64,000 bases of DNA, from the NCBI GenBank assembly GCA_029959085.1, contig JARWIR010000011.1:11657840-11721839 (forward strand), written 5' to 3'. Positions within the stretch are counted from its first letter, which is position 1. Each line of letters begins with the position of its first letter. The stretch is from Nemophila menziesii (Eukaryota > Streptophyta > Magnoliopsida > Boraginales > Hydrophyllaceae). The notes beneath the pieces are model-generated. The model was not told where the DNA came from. It ran no database searches and saw only the letters and a list, made by a program, of their open reading frames with translations. Of this stretch, positions 12,482 through 27,035 are shown in pieces. Position numbers and translations under genes: made by a program.

Positions 12482-14559
12482 GAGTTTTTTTATGTTATTA
12501 TTTAATTAAGATATTTCAGAAATAACATTTATATATTAAGACACAATTTGTTGTTTTAAATAATATAATAAAATTTAATATTAAATTTTTAAATAAATTT
12601 TTTATTTATAAGGTGTACATATTTTTTTAAGGGTCAATGATCCAAAAAATCAAATTAATATTTTACTTGCCCCAAAGAATAATTAATTAATCTGCTAAGT
12701 ACCTCTTCTCATCAACCTCGTTACCTTTTATTCTTGTTTATCAAGAGTTGTGGATGTTTCCTTATGGGAATTCCAACCCACTTGGAATTAGTAAGTTCAA
12801 ACTTCTTAATAAGATCTTTGGCTTATTTAGCTTGGTTGAGACAGATCCCATCTTCCATTTTCTTTATTTTTAGTCTGAGGAAGAAGTTAAATTCTCCAAT
12901 AATGTGCAATTGGAATTCACTGTGTATACTCGTATCAGAATCCTTATAAAATCGTTATAAACTCGTCATGCATTGCATTTACCAAATGATCATCAAGTAG
13001 ATCTTATTTGTTATTCTTCGGTCTGAATTTAGACAAGAAAGTACAATGAGAACACAAATCATTAACAGTTGAATGTGTTCTTAGCCCTTTACTTGGATCA
13101 CCAAGTATTAACTTTAGCAAGAGTCCTCTAACATTGTTCCTACTTCTATGAAGTTCTTTGGGAGTTTCATCATTCTTCTCTTTAATAATTTGATTGTCAG
13201 AATATATTTAAGGTTATGATATAATAGGTTTTACTTCTTCTTCAAGTTGATGGAACTTGGTATATTCAACTTTTATATTTTTTCACTTTCTTTTAAAAGA
13301 ATTTTCTTCATCAAAATCAACGTGCATGGATTTTTATATAATATTTGTTTGTTGGTTGTACATTCTAAAATAACATGTAGTGTAATTAACAATTAGTTTT
13401 ATACAAAAGTTTGATAAATTCTCAATTAGATTTAATGAATAATTAATAATTGTATTTTTTTTAAAAATAGAAGGAATTATGTGTTATTAAAGTAACCTAA
13501 ATATTCAAGTATATTAAAGCCTAAATGTCATAATTAAAGTTTTTTATGTGAATTGTGGATAAACTTATTGTTATAAAAAATGATAGAGTTATTATCATCA
13601 AACTCATCATTGTTTCCTAAAATATTTGTAAAAAGTTTTCAAATATTTGGTTTTTTGTTTGATTTAAGAGAGTGTTTGTAATCACGTAAAAAATCATAAG
13701 ATTTTTAATACCATCGTCCAATTGATCTTAAGATAAACATAAGTTAGATTTGAACTTTACCTCGTCTTCTTCTTTTTAAGTAGCCATGAAAGAAACATAG
13801 TTGGCTACATGCTCTTTGTCATCACTTTGGTTTGAGCTATCATCAACCAATGTTGCATTAATGTTTTCATTGGCTTTTTTTTGAAAAGTTTTGGGAATTT
13901 AGGTTTGATATGACCACTCTAATGATAATGATAGCAAGTAAGCTCATCCTTTATATAACTCTTATTAGGTTTTCTTGAGACACCACAACTCATAAGCTCT
14001 ATTTTATTTTGATGTAATACTCACAAATACACACTTATGTCTTGTATAGAATTCCTCTTGAACTAATATAATCATTTCACCCAGAATAAAACAATAATAC
14101 ACTTATCCTTTTTTCTTTTTTCCTTTTAGTTAAAGATTTTTTTTTGGAACTATTAACAATAAAATTATATTTATAACATTATGTACTACTAAAATCTTTA
14201 TTTTATAAAAATATATTCAATAAAAAAAATTATTTAATGAAGATATAATACCCACGTCTTCAATTCTACAATTTACTTCTTAAAATTATATATATATTAA
14301 AATATTTCTATTATACTAAACTAGTTTTGGATACACAAAAAATATATTCACAATATATCTTTTTCTTTAGTTTAGTTCTAATATTTCTCAACACCTTATC
14401 ATACAGAGTTTGCTCTTTTGATCTTGTGAAAGGATTTGCCAAGATGATCAACAATACCCTCTAGGGAATTCACCCAATTTATATTTAACAGTCAAAATTT
14501 TGACTCTCTTAAAAATGTATCATTCATTAGCCACGTATATAAACATGCAATTTCATATT
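12482..14559. repeat. Array unit 7
   Basis: Private changes: CAATAATGTGC near 12897, ACTCGTCATGC near 12961, CTTATTAGG near 13963 and ACACTTATCC near 14100. It shares CGTCCAATTG (near 13717) with units 8-10 and is the last unit with GAAGATATAAT. Confidence 0.95.
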
Positions 14560-16639
14560 TTGAGTTTTTTTATGTTATTATTTAATTAAGATATTTCAGA
14601 AATAACACTTATATATTAAGACACAATTTGTTGTTTTAAATAATATAATAAAATTTAATATTAAATTTTAAAATAAATTTTTTATTTATAAGGTGTACAT
14701 ATTTTTTTAAGGGTCAATGATCCAAAAAATCAAATTAATATTTTACTTGCCCCAAAGAATAATTAATTAATCTGCTAAGTACCTCTTCTTCAACCTCGTT
14801 ACCTTTTATTCTTGTTTATCAAGAGTTGTGGATGTTTCCTTATGGGAATTCCAACCCACTTGGAATTAGTAAGTTCAAACTTCTTAATAAGATCTTTGGC
14901 TTATTTAGCTTGGTTGAGACAGATCCCATCTTCCATTTTCTTTATTTTTAGTCTGAGGAAGAAGTTAAATTCTCCAATCATGTGCAATTGGAATTCACTG
15001 TGCATACTCGTATCAGAATCCTTATAAAATCGTTATAAACTCTTCATGCATTGCATTTACCAAATGATCATCAAGTAGATCTTATTTGTTATTCTTCGGT
15101 CTGAATTTAGACAAGAAAGTACAATGAGAACACAAATCATTAACAGTTGAATGTGTTCTTAGCCCTTTACTTGGATCACCAAGTATTAACTTTAGCAAGA
15201 GTCCTCTAACATTGTTCCTACTTCTATGAAGTTCTTTGGGAGTTTCATCATTCTTCTCTTTAATAATTTGATTGTCAGAATATATTTAAGGTTATGATAT
15301 AATAGGTTTTACTTCTTCTTCAAGTTGATGGAACTTGGTATATTCAACTTTTATATTTTTTCACTTTCTTTTAAAAGAATTTTCTTCATCAAAATCAACG
15401 TGCATGGATTTTTATATAATATTTGTTTGTTGGTTGTACATTCTAAAATAACATGTAGTGTAATTAACAATTAGTTTTATACAAAAGTTTGATAAATTCT
15501 CAATTAGATTTAATGAATAATTAATAATTGTATTTTTTTTTAAAATAGAAGGAATTATGTGTTATTAAAGTAACCTAAATATTCAAGTATATTAAAGCCT
15601 AAATGTCATAATTAAAGTTTTTTATGTGAATTGTGGATAAACTTATTGTTATAAAAAATGATAGAGTTATTATCATCAAACTCATCATTGTTTCCTAAAA
15701 TATTTGTAAAAAGTTTTCAAATATTTGGTTTTTTGTTTGATTTAAGAGAGTGTTTGTAATCACGTAAAAAATCATAAGATTTTTAATACCATCGTCCAAT
15801 TGATCTTAAGATAAACATAAGTTAGATTTGAACTTTACCTCGTCTTCTTCTTTTTAAGTAGCCATGAAAGAAACATAGTTGGCTACATGCTCTTTGTCAT
15901 CACTTTGGTTTGAGCTATCATCAACCAATGTTGCATTAATGTTTTCATTGGATTTTTTTTGAAAAGTTTTGGGAATTTAGGTTTGATATGACCACTCTAA
16001 TGATAATGATAGCAAGTAAGCTCATCCTTTATATAACTCTTATAAGGTTTTCTTGAGACACCACAACTCATAAGCTCTATTTTATTTTGATGTAATACTC
16101 ACAAATACACACTTATGTCTTGTATAGAATTCCTCTTGAACTAATATAATCATTTCACCCAGAATAAAACAATAATACACATATCCTTTTTTCTTTTTTC
16201 CTTTTAGTTAAAGATTTTTTTTTGGAACTATTAACAATAAAATTATATTTATAACATTATGTACTACTAAAATCTTTATTTTATAAAAATATATTCAATA
16301 AAAAAAATTATTTAATGAACATATAATACCCACGTCTTCAATTCTACAATTTACTTCTTAAAATTATATATATATTAAAATATTTCTATTATACTAAACT
16401 AGTTTTGGATACACAAAAAATATATTCACAATATATATTTTTCTTTAGTTCAGTTCTAATATTTCTCAACACCTTATCATACAGAGTTTGCTCTTTTGAT
16501 CTTGTGAAAGGATTTGCCAAGATGATCAACAATACCCTCTAGGGAATTCACCCAATTTATATTTAACAGTCAAAATTTTGACTCTCTTAAAAATGTATCA
16601 TTCATTAGCTACGTATATAAACATGCAATTTCATATTTT
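14560..16639. repeat. Array unit 8, haplotype-transition unit
   Basis: Has a small deletion near 14785 that removes CTCAT-type sequence before CAACCTCG. The right part switches to the right-hand haplotype: GAACATATAAT near 16317 and TTTAGTTCAG near 16443. Also has CATTGGATTTTTTTTG near 15946. Confidence 0.95.
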
Positions 16640-18718
16640 GAGTTTTTTTATGTTATTATTTAATTAAGATATTTCAGAAATAACATTTATATATTAAGAC
16701 ACAATTTGTTGTTTTAAATAATATAATAAAATTTAATATTAAATTTTTAAATAAATTTTTTATTAATAAGGTGTACATATTTTTTTAAGGGTCAATGATC
16801 CAAAAAATCAAATTAATATTTTACTTGCCCCAAAGAATAATTTATTAATCTGCTAAGTACCTCTTCTCATCAACCTCGTTACCTTTTATTCTTGTTTATC
16901 AAGAGTTGTGGATGTTTCCTTATGGGAATTCCAACCCACATGAAATTAGTAAGTTCAAACTTCTTAATAAGATCTTTGGCTTATTTAGCTTGGTTGAGAC
17001 AGATCCCATCTTCCATTTTCTTTATTTTTAGTCTGAGGAAGAAGTTAAATTCTCCAATCATGTGCAATTGGAATTCACTGTGCATACTCGTATCAGAATC
17101 CTTATAAAATCGTTATAAACTCTTCATGCATTGCATTTACCAAATGATCATCAAGTAGATCTTATTTGTTATTCTTCGGTCTGAATTTAGACAAGAAAGT
17201 ACAATGAGAACACAAATCATTAACAGTTGAATGTGTTCTTAGCCCTTTACTTGGATCACCAAGTATTAACTTTAGCAAGAGTCCTCTAACATTGTTCCTA
17301 CTTCTATGAAGTTCTTTGGGAGTTTCATCATTCTTCTCTTTAATAATTTGATTGTCTGAATATATTTAAGGTTATGATATAATAGGTTTTACTTCTTCTT
17401 CAAGTTGATGGAACTTGGTATATTCAACTTTTATATTTTTTCACTTTCTTTTAAAAGAATTTTCTTCATCAAAATCAACGTGCATGGATTTTTATATAAT
17501 ATTTGTTTGTTGGTTGTACATTCTAAAATAACATGTAGTGTAATTAACAATTAGTTTTATACAAAAGTTTGATAAATTCTCAATTAGATTTAATGAATAA
17601 TTAATAATTGTATTTTTTTTTAAATAGAAGGAATTATGTGTTATTAAAGTAACCTAAATATTCAAGTATATTAAAGCCTAAATGTCATAATTAAAGTTTT
17701 TTATGTGAATTGTGGATAAACTTATTGTTATAAAAAATGATAGAGTTATTATCATCAAACTCATCATTGTTTCCTACAATATTTGTAAAAAGTTTTCAAA
17801 TATTTGGTTTTTTGTTTGATTTAAGAGAGTGTTTGTAATCACGTAAAAAATCATAAGATTTTTAATACCATCGTCCAATTGATCTTAAGATAAACATAAG
17901 TTAGATTTGAACTTTACCTCGTTTTCTTCTTTTTAAGTAGCCATGAAAGAAACATAGTTGGCTACATGCTCTTTGTCATCACTTTGGTTTGAGCTATCAT
18001 CAACCAATGTTGCATTAATGTTTTCATTGGATTTTTTTTGAAAAGTTTTGGGAATTTAGGTTTGATATGACCACTCTAATGATAATGATAGCAAGTAAGC
18101 TCATCCTTTATATAACTCTTATAAGGTTTTCTTGAGACACCACAACTCATAAGCTCTATTTTATTTTGATGTAATACTCACAAATACACACTTATGTCTT
18201 GTATAGAATTCCTCTTGAACTAATATAATCATTTCACCCAGAATAAAACAATAATACACATATCCTTTTTTCTTTTTTCCTTTTAGTTAAAGATTTTTTT
18301 TTGGAACTATTAACAATAAAATTATATTTATAACATTATGTACTACTAAAATCTTTATTTTATAAAAATATATTCAATAAAAAAAATTATTTAATGAACA
18401 TATAATACCCACGTCTTCAATTCTACAATTTACTTCTTAAAATTATATATATATTAAAATATTTCTATTATACTAAACTAGTTTTGGATACACAAAAAAT
18501 ATATTCACAATATATATTTTTCTTTAGTTCAGTTCTAATATTTCTCAACACCTTATCATACAGAGTTTGCTCTTTTGATCTTGTGAAAGGATTTGCCAAG
18601 ATGATCAACAATACCCTCTAGGGAATTCACCCAATTTATATTTAACAGTCAAAATTTTGACTCTCTTAAAAATGTATCATTCATTAGCTACGTATATAAA
18701 CATGCAATTTCATATTTT
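16640..18718. repeat. Array unit 9
   Basis: Marked by TATTAATAAGG, AATTTATTAATC, CCACATGAAATT (near 16937), TTGTCTGAAT, CCTACAATATTTG and CTCGTTTTCTTC. All are shared with unit 10. Also has CATTGGATTTTTTTTG, as in unit 8. Confidence 0.95.
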
Positions 18719-20797
18719 GAGTTTTTTTATGTTATTATTTAATTAAGATATTTCAGAAATAACATTTATATATTAAGACACAATTTGTTGTTTTAAATAA
18801 TATAATAAAATTTAATATTAAATTTTTAAATAAATTTTTTATTAATAAGGTGTACATATTTTTTTAAGGGTCAATGATCCAAAAAATCAAATTAATATTT
18901 TACTTGCCCCAAAGAATAATTTATTAATCTGCTAAGTACCTCTTCTCATCAACCTCGTTACCTTTTATTCTTGTTTATCAAGAGTTGTGGATGTTTCCTT
19001 ATGGGAATTCCAACCCACATGAAATTAGTAAGTTCAAACTTCTTAATAAGATCTTTGGCTTATTTAGCTTGGTTGAGACAGATCCCATCTTCCATTTTCT
19101 TTATTTTTAGTCTGAGGAAGAAGTTAAATTCTCCAATCATGTGCAATTGGAATTCACTGTGCATACTCGTATCAGAATCCTTATAAAATCGTTATAAACT
19201 CTTCATGCATTGCATTTACCAAATGATCATCAAGTAGATCTTATTTGTTATTCTTCGGTCTGAATTTAGACAAGAAAGTACAATGAGAACACAAATCATT
19301 AACAGTTGAATGTGTTCTTAGCCCTTTACTTGGATCACCAAGTATTAACTTTAGCAAGAGTCCTCTAACATTGTTCCTACTTCTATGAAGTTCTTTGGGA
19401 GTTTCATCATTCTTCTCTTTAATAATTTGATTGTCTGAATATATTTAAGGTTATGATATAATAGGTTTTACTTCTTCTTCAAGTTGATGGAACTTGGTAT
19501 ATTCAACTTTTATATTTTTTCACTTTCTTTTAAAAGAATTTTCTTCATCAAAATCAACGTGCATGGATTTTTATATAATATTTGTTTGTTGGTTGTACAT
19601 TCTAAAATAACATGTAGTGTAATTAACAATTAGTTTTATACAAAAGTTTGATAAATTCTCAATTAGATTTAATGAATAATTAATAATTGTATTTTTTTTT
19701 AAATAGAAGGAATTATGTGTTATTAAAGTAACCTAAATATTCAAGTATATTAAAGCCTAAATGTCATAATTAAAGTTTTTTATGTGAATTGTGGATAAAC
19801 TTATTGTTATAAAAAATGATAGAGTTATTATCATCAAACTCATCATTGTTTCCTACAATATTTGTAAAAAGTTTTCAAATATTTGGTTTTTTGTTTGATT
19901 TAAGAGAGTGTTTGTAATCACGTAAAAAATCATAAGATTTTTAATACCATCGTCCAATTGATCTTAAGATAAACATAAGTTAGATTTGAACTTTACCTCG
20001 TTTTCTTCTTTTTAAGTAGCCATGAAAGAAACATAGTTGGCTACATGCTCTTTGTCATCACTTTGGTTTGAGCTATCATCAACCAATGTTGCATTAATGT
20101 TTTCATTGGCTTTTTTTTGAAAAGTTTTGGGAATTTAGGTTTGATATGACCACTCTAATGATAATGATAGCAAGTAAGCTCATCCTTTATATAACTCTTA
20201 TAAGGTTTTCTTGAGACACCACAACTCATAAGCTCTATTTTATTTTGATGTAATACTCACAAATACACACTTATGTCTTGTATAGAATTCCTCTTGAACT
20301 AATATAATCATTTCACCCAGAATAAAACAATAATACACATATCCTTTTTTCTTTTTTCCTTTTAGTTAAAGATTTTTTTTTGGAACTATTAACAATAAAA
20401 TTATATTTATAACATTATGTACTACTAAAATCTTTATTTTATAAAAATATATTCAATAAAAAAAATTATTTAATGAACATATAATACCCACGTCTTCAAT
20501 TCTACAATTTACTTCTTAAAATTATATATATATTAAAATATTTCTATTATACTAAACTAGTTTTGGATACACAAAAAATATATTCACAATATATATTTTT
20601 CTTTAGTTCAGTTCTAATATTTCTCAACACCTTATCATACAGAGTTTGCTCTTTTGATCTTGTGAAAGGATTTGCCAAGATGATCAACAATACCCTCTAG
20701 GGAATTCACCCAATTTATATTTAACAGTCAAAATTTTGACTCTCTTAAAAATGTATCATTCATTAGCTACGTATATAAACATGCAATTTCATATTTT
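18719..20797. repeat. Array unit 10
   Basis: Virtually identical to unit 9. The visible difference is CATTGGCTTTTTTTTG near 20103. It is probably a recent duplicate of its neighbour. Confidence 0.95.
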
Positions 20798-22875
20798 GAG
20801 TTTTTTTATGTTATTATTTAATTAAGATATTTCAGAAATAACATTTATATATTAAGACACAATTTGTTGTTTTAAATAATATAATAAAATTTAATATTAA
20901 ATTTTTAAATAAATTTTTTATTAATAAGGTGTACATATTTTTTTAAGGGTCAATGATCCAAAAAATCAAATTAATATTTTACTTGCCCCAAAGAATAATT
21001 AATTAATCTGCTAAGTACCTCTTCTCATCAACATCGTTACCTTTTATTCTTGTTTATCAAGAGTTGTGGATGTTTCCTTATGGGAATTCCAACCCACATG
21101 AAATTAGTAAGTTCAAACTTCTTAATAAGATCTTTGGCTTATTTAGCTTGGTTGAGACAGATCCCATCTTCCATTTTCTTTATTTTTAGTCTGAGGAAGA
21201 AGTTAAATTCTCCAATCATGTGCAATTGGAATTCACTGTGCATACTCGTATCAGAATCCTTATAAAATCGTTATAAACTCTTCATGCATTGCATTTACCA
21301 AATGATCATCAAGTAGATCTTATTTGTTATTCTTCGGTCTGAATTTAGACAAGAAAGTACAATGAGAACACAAATCATTAACAGTTGAATGTGTTCTTAG
21401 CCCTTTACTTGGATCACCAAGTATTAACTTTAGCAAGAGTCCTCTAACATTGTTCCTACTTCTATGAAGTTCTTTGGGAGTTTCATCATTCTTCTCTTTA
21501 ATAATTTGATTGTCAGAATATATTTAAGGTTATGATATAATAGGTTTTACTTCTTCTTCAAGTTGATTGAACTTGGTATATTCAACTTTTATATTTTTTC
21601 ACTTTCTTTTAAAAGAATTTCCTTCATCAAAATCAACGTGCATGGATTTTTATATAATATTTGTTTGTTGGTTGTACATTCTAAAATAACATGTAGTGTA
21701 ATTAACAATTAGTTTTATACAAAAGTTTGATAAATTCTCAATTAGATTTAATGAATAATTAATAATTGTATTTTTTTTAAAATAGAAGGAATTATGTGTT
21801 ATTAAAGTAACCTAAATATTCAAGTATATTAAAGCCTAAATGTCATAATTAAAGTTTTTTATGTGAATTGTGGATAAACTTATTGTTATAAAAAATGATA
21901 GAGTTATTATCATCAAACTCATCATTGTTTCCTAAAATATTTGTAAAAAGTTTTCAAATATTTGGTTTTTTGTTTGATTTAAGAGAGTGTTTGTAATCAC
22001 GTAAAAAATCATAAGATTTTTAATACCATCGTCTAATTGATCTTAAGATAAACATACGTTATATTTGAACTTTACCTCGTCTTCTTCTTTTTAAGTAGCC
22101 ATGAAAGAAACATAGTTGGCTACATGCTCTTTGTCATCACTTTGGTTTGAGCTATCATCAACCAATGTTGCATTAATGTTTTCATTGGCTTTTTTTTGAA
22201 AAGTTTTGGGAATTTAGGTTTGATATGACCACTCTAATGATAATGATAGCAAGTAAGCTCATCCTTTATATAACTCTTATAAGGTTTTCTTGAGACACCA
22301 CAACTCATAAGCTCTATTTTATTTTGATGTAATACTCACAAATACACACTTATGTCTTGTATAGAATTCCTCTTGAACTAATATAATCATTTCACCCAGA
22401 ATAAAACAATAATACACATATCCTTTTTTCTTTTTTCCTTTTAGTTAAAGATTTTTTTTTGGAACTATTAACAATAAAATTATATTTATAACATTATGTA
22501 CTACTAAAATCTTTATTTTATAAAAATATATTCAATAAAAAAAATTATTTAATGAACATATAATACCCACGTCTTCAATTCTACAATTTACTTCTTAAAA
22601 TTATATATATATTAAAAGATTTCTATTATACTAAACTAGTTTTGGATACACAAAAAATATATTCACAATATATATATTTCTTTAGTTCAGTTCTAATATT
22701 TCTCAACACCTTATCATACAGAGTTTGCTCTTTTGATCTTGTGAAAGGATTTTCCAAGATGATCGACAATACCCTCTAGGGAATTCACCCAATTTATATT
22801 TAACAGTCAAAATTTTGACTCTCTTAAAAATGTATCATTCATTAGCTACGTATATAAACATGCAATTCATATTTT
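20798..22875. repeat. Array unit 11
   Basis: The left part resembles units 9-10 (TATTAATAAGG, CCACATGAAATT). The right part has CATACGTTATATTTG and GATGATCGAC, which recur in unit 13. Private TTGATTGAACTTGG near 21563 and a 2-bp loss at the unit end. Confidence 0.95.
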
Positions 22876-24955
22876 GAGTTTTTTTATGTTATTATTTAAT
22901 TAAGATATTTCAGAAATAACATTTATATATTAAGACACAATTTGTTGTTTTAAATAATATAATAAAATTTAATATTAAATTTTGAAATAAATTTTTTATT
23001 TATAAGGTGTACATATTTTTTTAAGGGTCAATGATCCAAAAAATCAAATTAATATTTTACTTGCCCCAAAGAATAATTAATTAATCTGTTAAGTACGTCT
23101 TCTCATCAACATCGTTACCTTTTATTCTTGTTTATCAAGAGTTGTGGATGTTTTCTTATGGGAATTTCAACCCACTTGGAATTAGTAAGTTCAAACTTCT
23201 TAATAAGATCTTTGGCTTATTTAGCTTGGTTGAGACAGATCCCATCTTCCATTTTCTTTATTTTTAGTCTGAGGAAGAAGTTAAATTCTCCAATCATGTG
23301 CAATTGGAATTCACTATGCATACTCGTATCAAAATCCTTATAAAATCGTTATAAACTCTTCATGCATTGCATTTACCAAATGATCATCAAGTAGATCTTA
23401 TTTGTTATTCTTCGGTCTGAATTTAGACAAGAAAGTACAATGAGAACACAAATCATTAACAGTTGAATGTGTTCTTAGCCCTTTACTTGGATCACCAAGT
23501 ATTAACTTTAGCAAGAGTCCTCTAACATTGTTCCTACTTCTATGAAGTTCTTTGGGAGTTTCATCATTCTTCTCTTTAATAATTTGATTGTCAGAATATA
23601 TTTAAGGTTATGATATAATAGGTTTTACTTCTTCTTCAAGTTGATGGAACTTGGTATATTCAACTTTTATATTTTTTCACTTTCTTTTAAAAGAATTTCC
23701 TTCATCAAAATCAACGTGCAGGGATTTTTATATAATATTTGTTTGTTGGTTGTACATTCTAAAATAACATGTAGTGTAATTAACAATTAGTTTTATACAA
23801 AAGTTTGATAAATTCTCAATTAGATTTAATGAATAATTACTAATTGTATTTTTTTTCTAAAAGAGAAGGAATTATGTGTTATTAAAGTAACCTAAATATT
23901 CAAGTATATTAAAGCCTAAATGTCATAATTAAAGTTTTTTATGTGAATTGTGGATAAACTTATTGTTATAAAAAATGATAGAGTTATTATCATCAAACTC
24001 ATCATTGTTTCCTAAAATATTTGTAAAAAGTTTTCAAATATTTGGTTTTTTGTTTGATTTAAGAGAGTGTTTGTAATCACGTAAAAAATCATAAGATTTT
24101 TAATACCATCGTCTAATTGATCTTAAGATAAACATAAGTTATATTTGAACTTTACCTCGTCTTCTTCTTTTTAAGTAGCCATGAAAGAAACATAGTTGGC
24201 TACATGCTCTTTGTCATCACTTTGGTTTGAGCTATCATCAACCAATGTTGCATTAATGTTTTCATTGGCTTTTTTTTGAAAAGTTTTGGGAATTTAGGTT
24301 TGATATGACCACTCTAATGATAATGATAGCAAGTAAGCTCATCCTTTAAATAACTCTTATAAGGTTTTCTTGAGACACCACAACTCATAAGCTCTATTTT
24401 ATTTTGATGTAATACTCACAAATACACACTTATGTCTTGTATAGAATTCCTCTTGAACTAATATAATCATTTCACCCAGAATAAAACAATAATACACATA
24501 TCCTTTTTTCTTTTTTCCTTTTAGTTAAAGATTTTTTTTTGGAACTATTAACAATAAAATTATATTTATAACATTATGTACTACTAAAATCTTTATTTTA
24601 TAAAAATATATTCAATAAAAAAAATTATTTAATGAACATATAATACCCACGTCTTCAATTCTACAATTTACTTCTTAAAATTATATATATATTAAAATAT
24701 TTCTATTATACTAAACTAGTTTTGGATACACAAAAAATATATTCACAATATATATTTTTCTTTAGTTCAGTTCTAATATTTCTCAACACCTTATCATACA
24801 GAGTTTGCTATTTTGATCTTGTGAAAGGATTTGCCAAGATAATCAACAATACCCTCTAGGGAATTCACCCAATTTATATTTAACAGTCAAAATTTTGACT
24901 CTCTTAAAAATTTATCATTCATTAGCTACGTATATAAACATGCAATTTCATATTT
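22876..24955. repeat. Array unit 12
   Basis: The left part carries TCTGTTAAGTACGTC and GTTTTCTTATGGG, which recur in unit 14. Further right it shares GTGCAGGGATT and AATTACTAATTG with unit 13. Confidence 0.95.
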
Positions 24956-27035
24956 TGAGTTTTTTATGTTATTATTTAATTAAGATATTTCAGAAATAAC
25001 ATTTATATATTAAGACACAATTTGTTGTTTTAAATAATATAATAAAATTTAATATTAAATTTTTAAATAAATTTTTTATTTATAAGGTGTACATATTTTT
25101 TTAAGGGTCAATGATCCAAAAAATCAAATTAATATTTTACTTGCCCCAAAGAATAATTAATTAATCTGCTAAGTACCTCTTCTCATCAACATCGTTACCT
25201 TTTATTCTTGTTTATCAAGAGTTGTGGATGTTTCCTTATGGGAATTCCAACCCACTTGGAATTAGTAAGTTCAAACTTCTTAATAAGATCTTTGGCTTAT
25301 TTAGCTTGGTTGAGACAGATCCCAACTTCCATTTTCTTTATTTTTAGTTTGAGGAAGAAGTTAAATTCTCCAATCATGTGCAATTGGAATTCCCTGTGCA
25401 TACTCGTATCAGAATCCTTATAAAATCGTTATAAACTCTTCATGCATTGCATTTACCAAATGATCATCAAGTAGATCTTATTTGTTATTCTTCGGTCTTA
25501 ATTTAGACAAGAAAGTACAATGAGAACACAAATCATTAACAGTTGAATGTGTTCTTAGCCCTTTACTTGGATCACCAAGTATTAACTTTAGCAAGAGTCC
25601 TCTAACATTGTTCCTACTTCTATGAAGTTCTTTGGGAGTTTCATCGTTCTTCTCTTTAATAATTTGATTGTCAGAATATATTTAATGTTATGATATAATA
25701 GGTTTTACTTCTTCTTCAAGTTGATGGAACTTGGTATATTCAACTTTTATATTTTTTCACTTTCTTTTAAAAGAATTTCCTTCATCAAAATCAACGTGCA
25801 GGGATTTTTATATAATATTTGTTTGTTGGTTGTACATTCTAAAATAACATGTAGTGTAATTAACAATTAGTTTTATACAAAAGTTTGATAAATTCTCAAT
25901 TAGATTTAATGAATAATTACTAATTGTATTTTTTTTCTAAAAGAGAAGGAATTATGTGTTATTAAAGTAACCTAAATATTCAAGTATATTAAAGCCTAAA
26001 TGTCATAATTAAAGTTTTTTATGTGAATTGTGGATAAACTTATTGTTATAAAAAGTGATAGAGTTATTATCATCAAACTCATCATTGTTTCCTAAAATAT
26101 TTGTAGAAAGTTTTCAAATATTTGGTTTTTTGTTTGATTTAAGAGAGTGTTTGTAATCACGTAAAAAATCATAAGATTTTTAATACCATCGTCTAATTGA
26201 TCTTAAGATAAACATACGTTATATTTGAACTTTACCTCGTCTTCTTCTTTTTAAGTAGCCATGAAAGAAACATAGTTGGCTACATGCTCTTTGTCATCAC
26301 TTTGGTTTGAGCTATCATCAACCAATGTTGCATTAATGTTTTCATTGGTTTTTTTTTGAAAAGTTTTGGGAATTTAGGTTTGATATGACCACTCTAATGA
26401 TAATGATAGCAAGTAAGCTAATCCTTTATATAACTCTTATAAGGTTTTCTTGAGACACCACAACTCATAAGCTCTATTTTATTTTGATGTAATACTCACA
26501 AATACACACTTATGTCTTGTATAGAATTCCTCTTGAACTAATATAATCATTTCACCCAGAATAAAACAATAATACACATATCCTTTTTTCTTTTTTCCTT
26601 TTAGTTAAAGATTTTTTTTGGAACTATTAACAATAAAATTATATTTATAACATTATGTACTACTAAAATCTTTATTTTATAAAAATATATTCAATAAAAA
26701 AAATTATTTAATGAACATATAATACCCACGTCTTCAATTCTACAATTTACTTCTTAAAATTATATATATATTAAAATATTTCTATTATACTAAACTAGTT
26801 TTGGATACACAAAAAAAATATTCACAATATATATTTTTCTTTAGTTCAGTTCTAATATTTCTCAACACCTTATCATACAGAGTTTGCTCTTTTGATCTTG
26901 TGAAAGGATTTGCCAAGATGATCGACAATACCCTCTAGGGAATTCACCCAATTTATATTTAACAGTCAAAATTTTGACTCTCTTAAAAATGTATCATTCA
27001 TTAGCTACGTATATAAACATGCAATTTCATATTTT
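24956..27035. repeat. Array unit 13
   Basis: Private changes: CCCAACTTCC near 25321, GGTCTTAATTT near 25494, CATCGTTCTT near 25643, TTTAATGTTATG near 25681 and TTTGTAGAAAG near 26101. Shares CATACGTTATATTTG and GATGATCGAC with unit 11. Confidence 0.95.
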
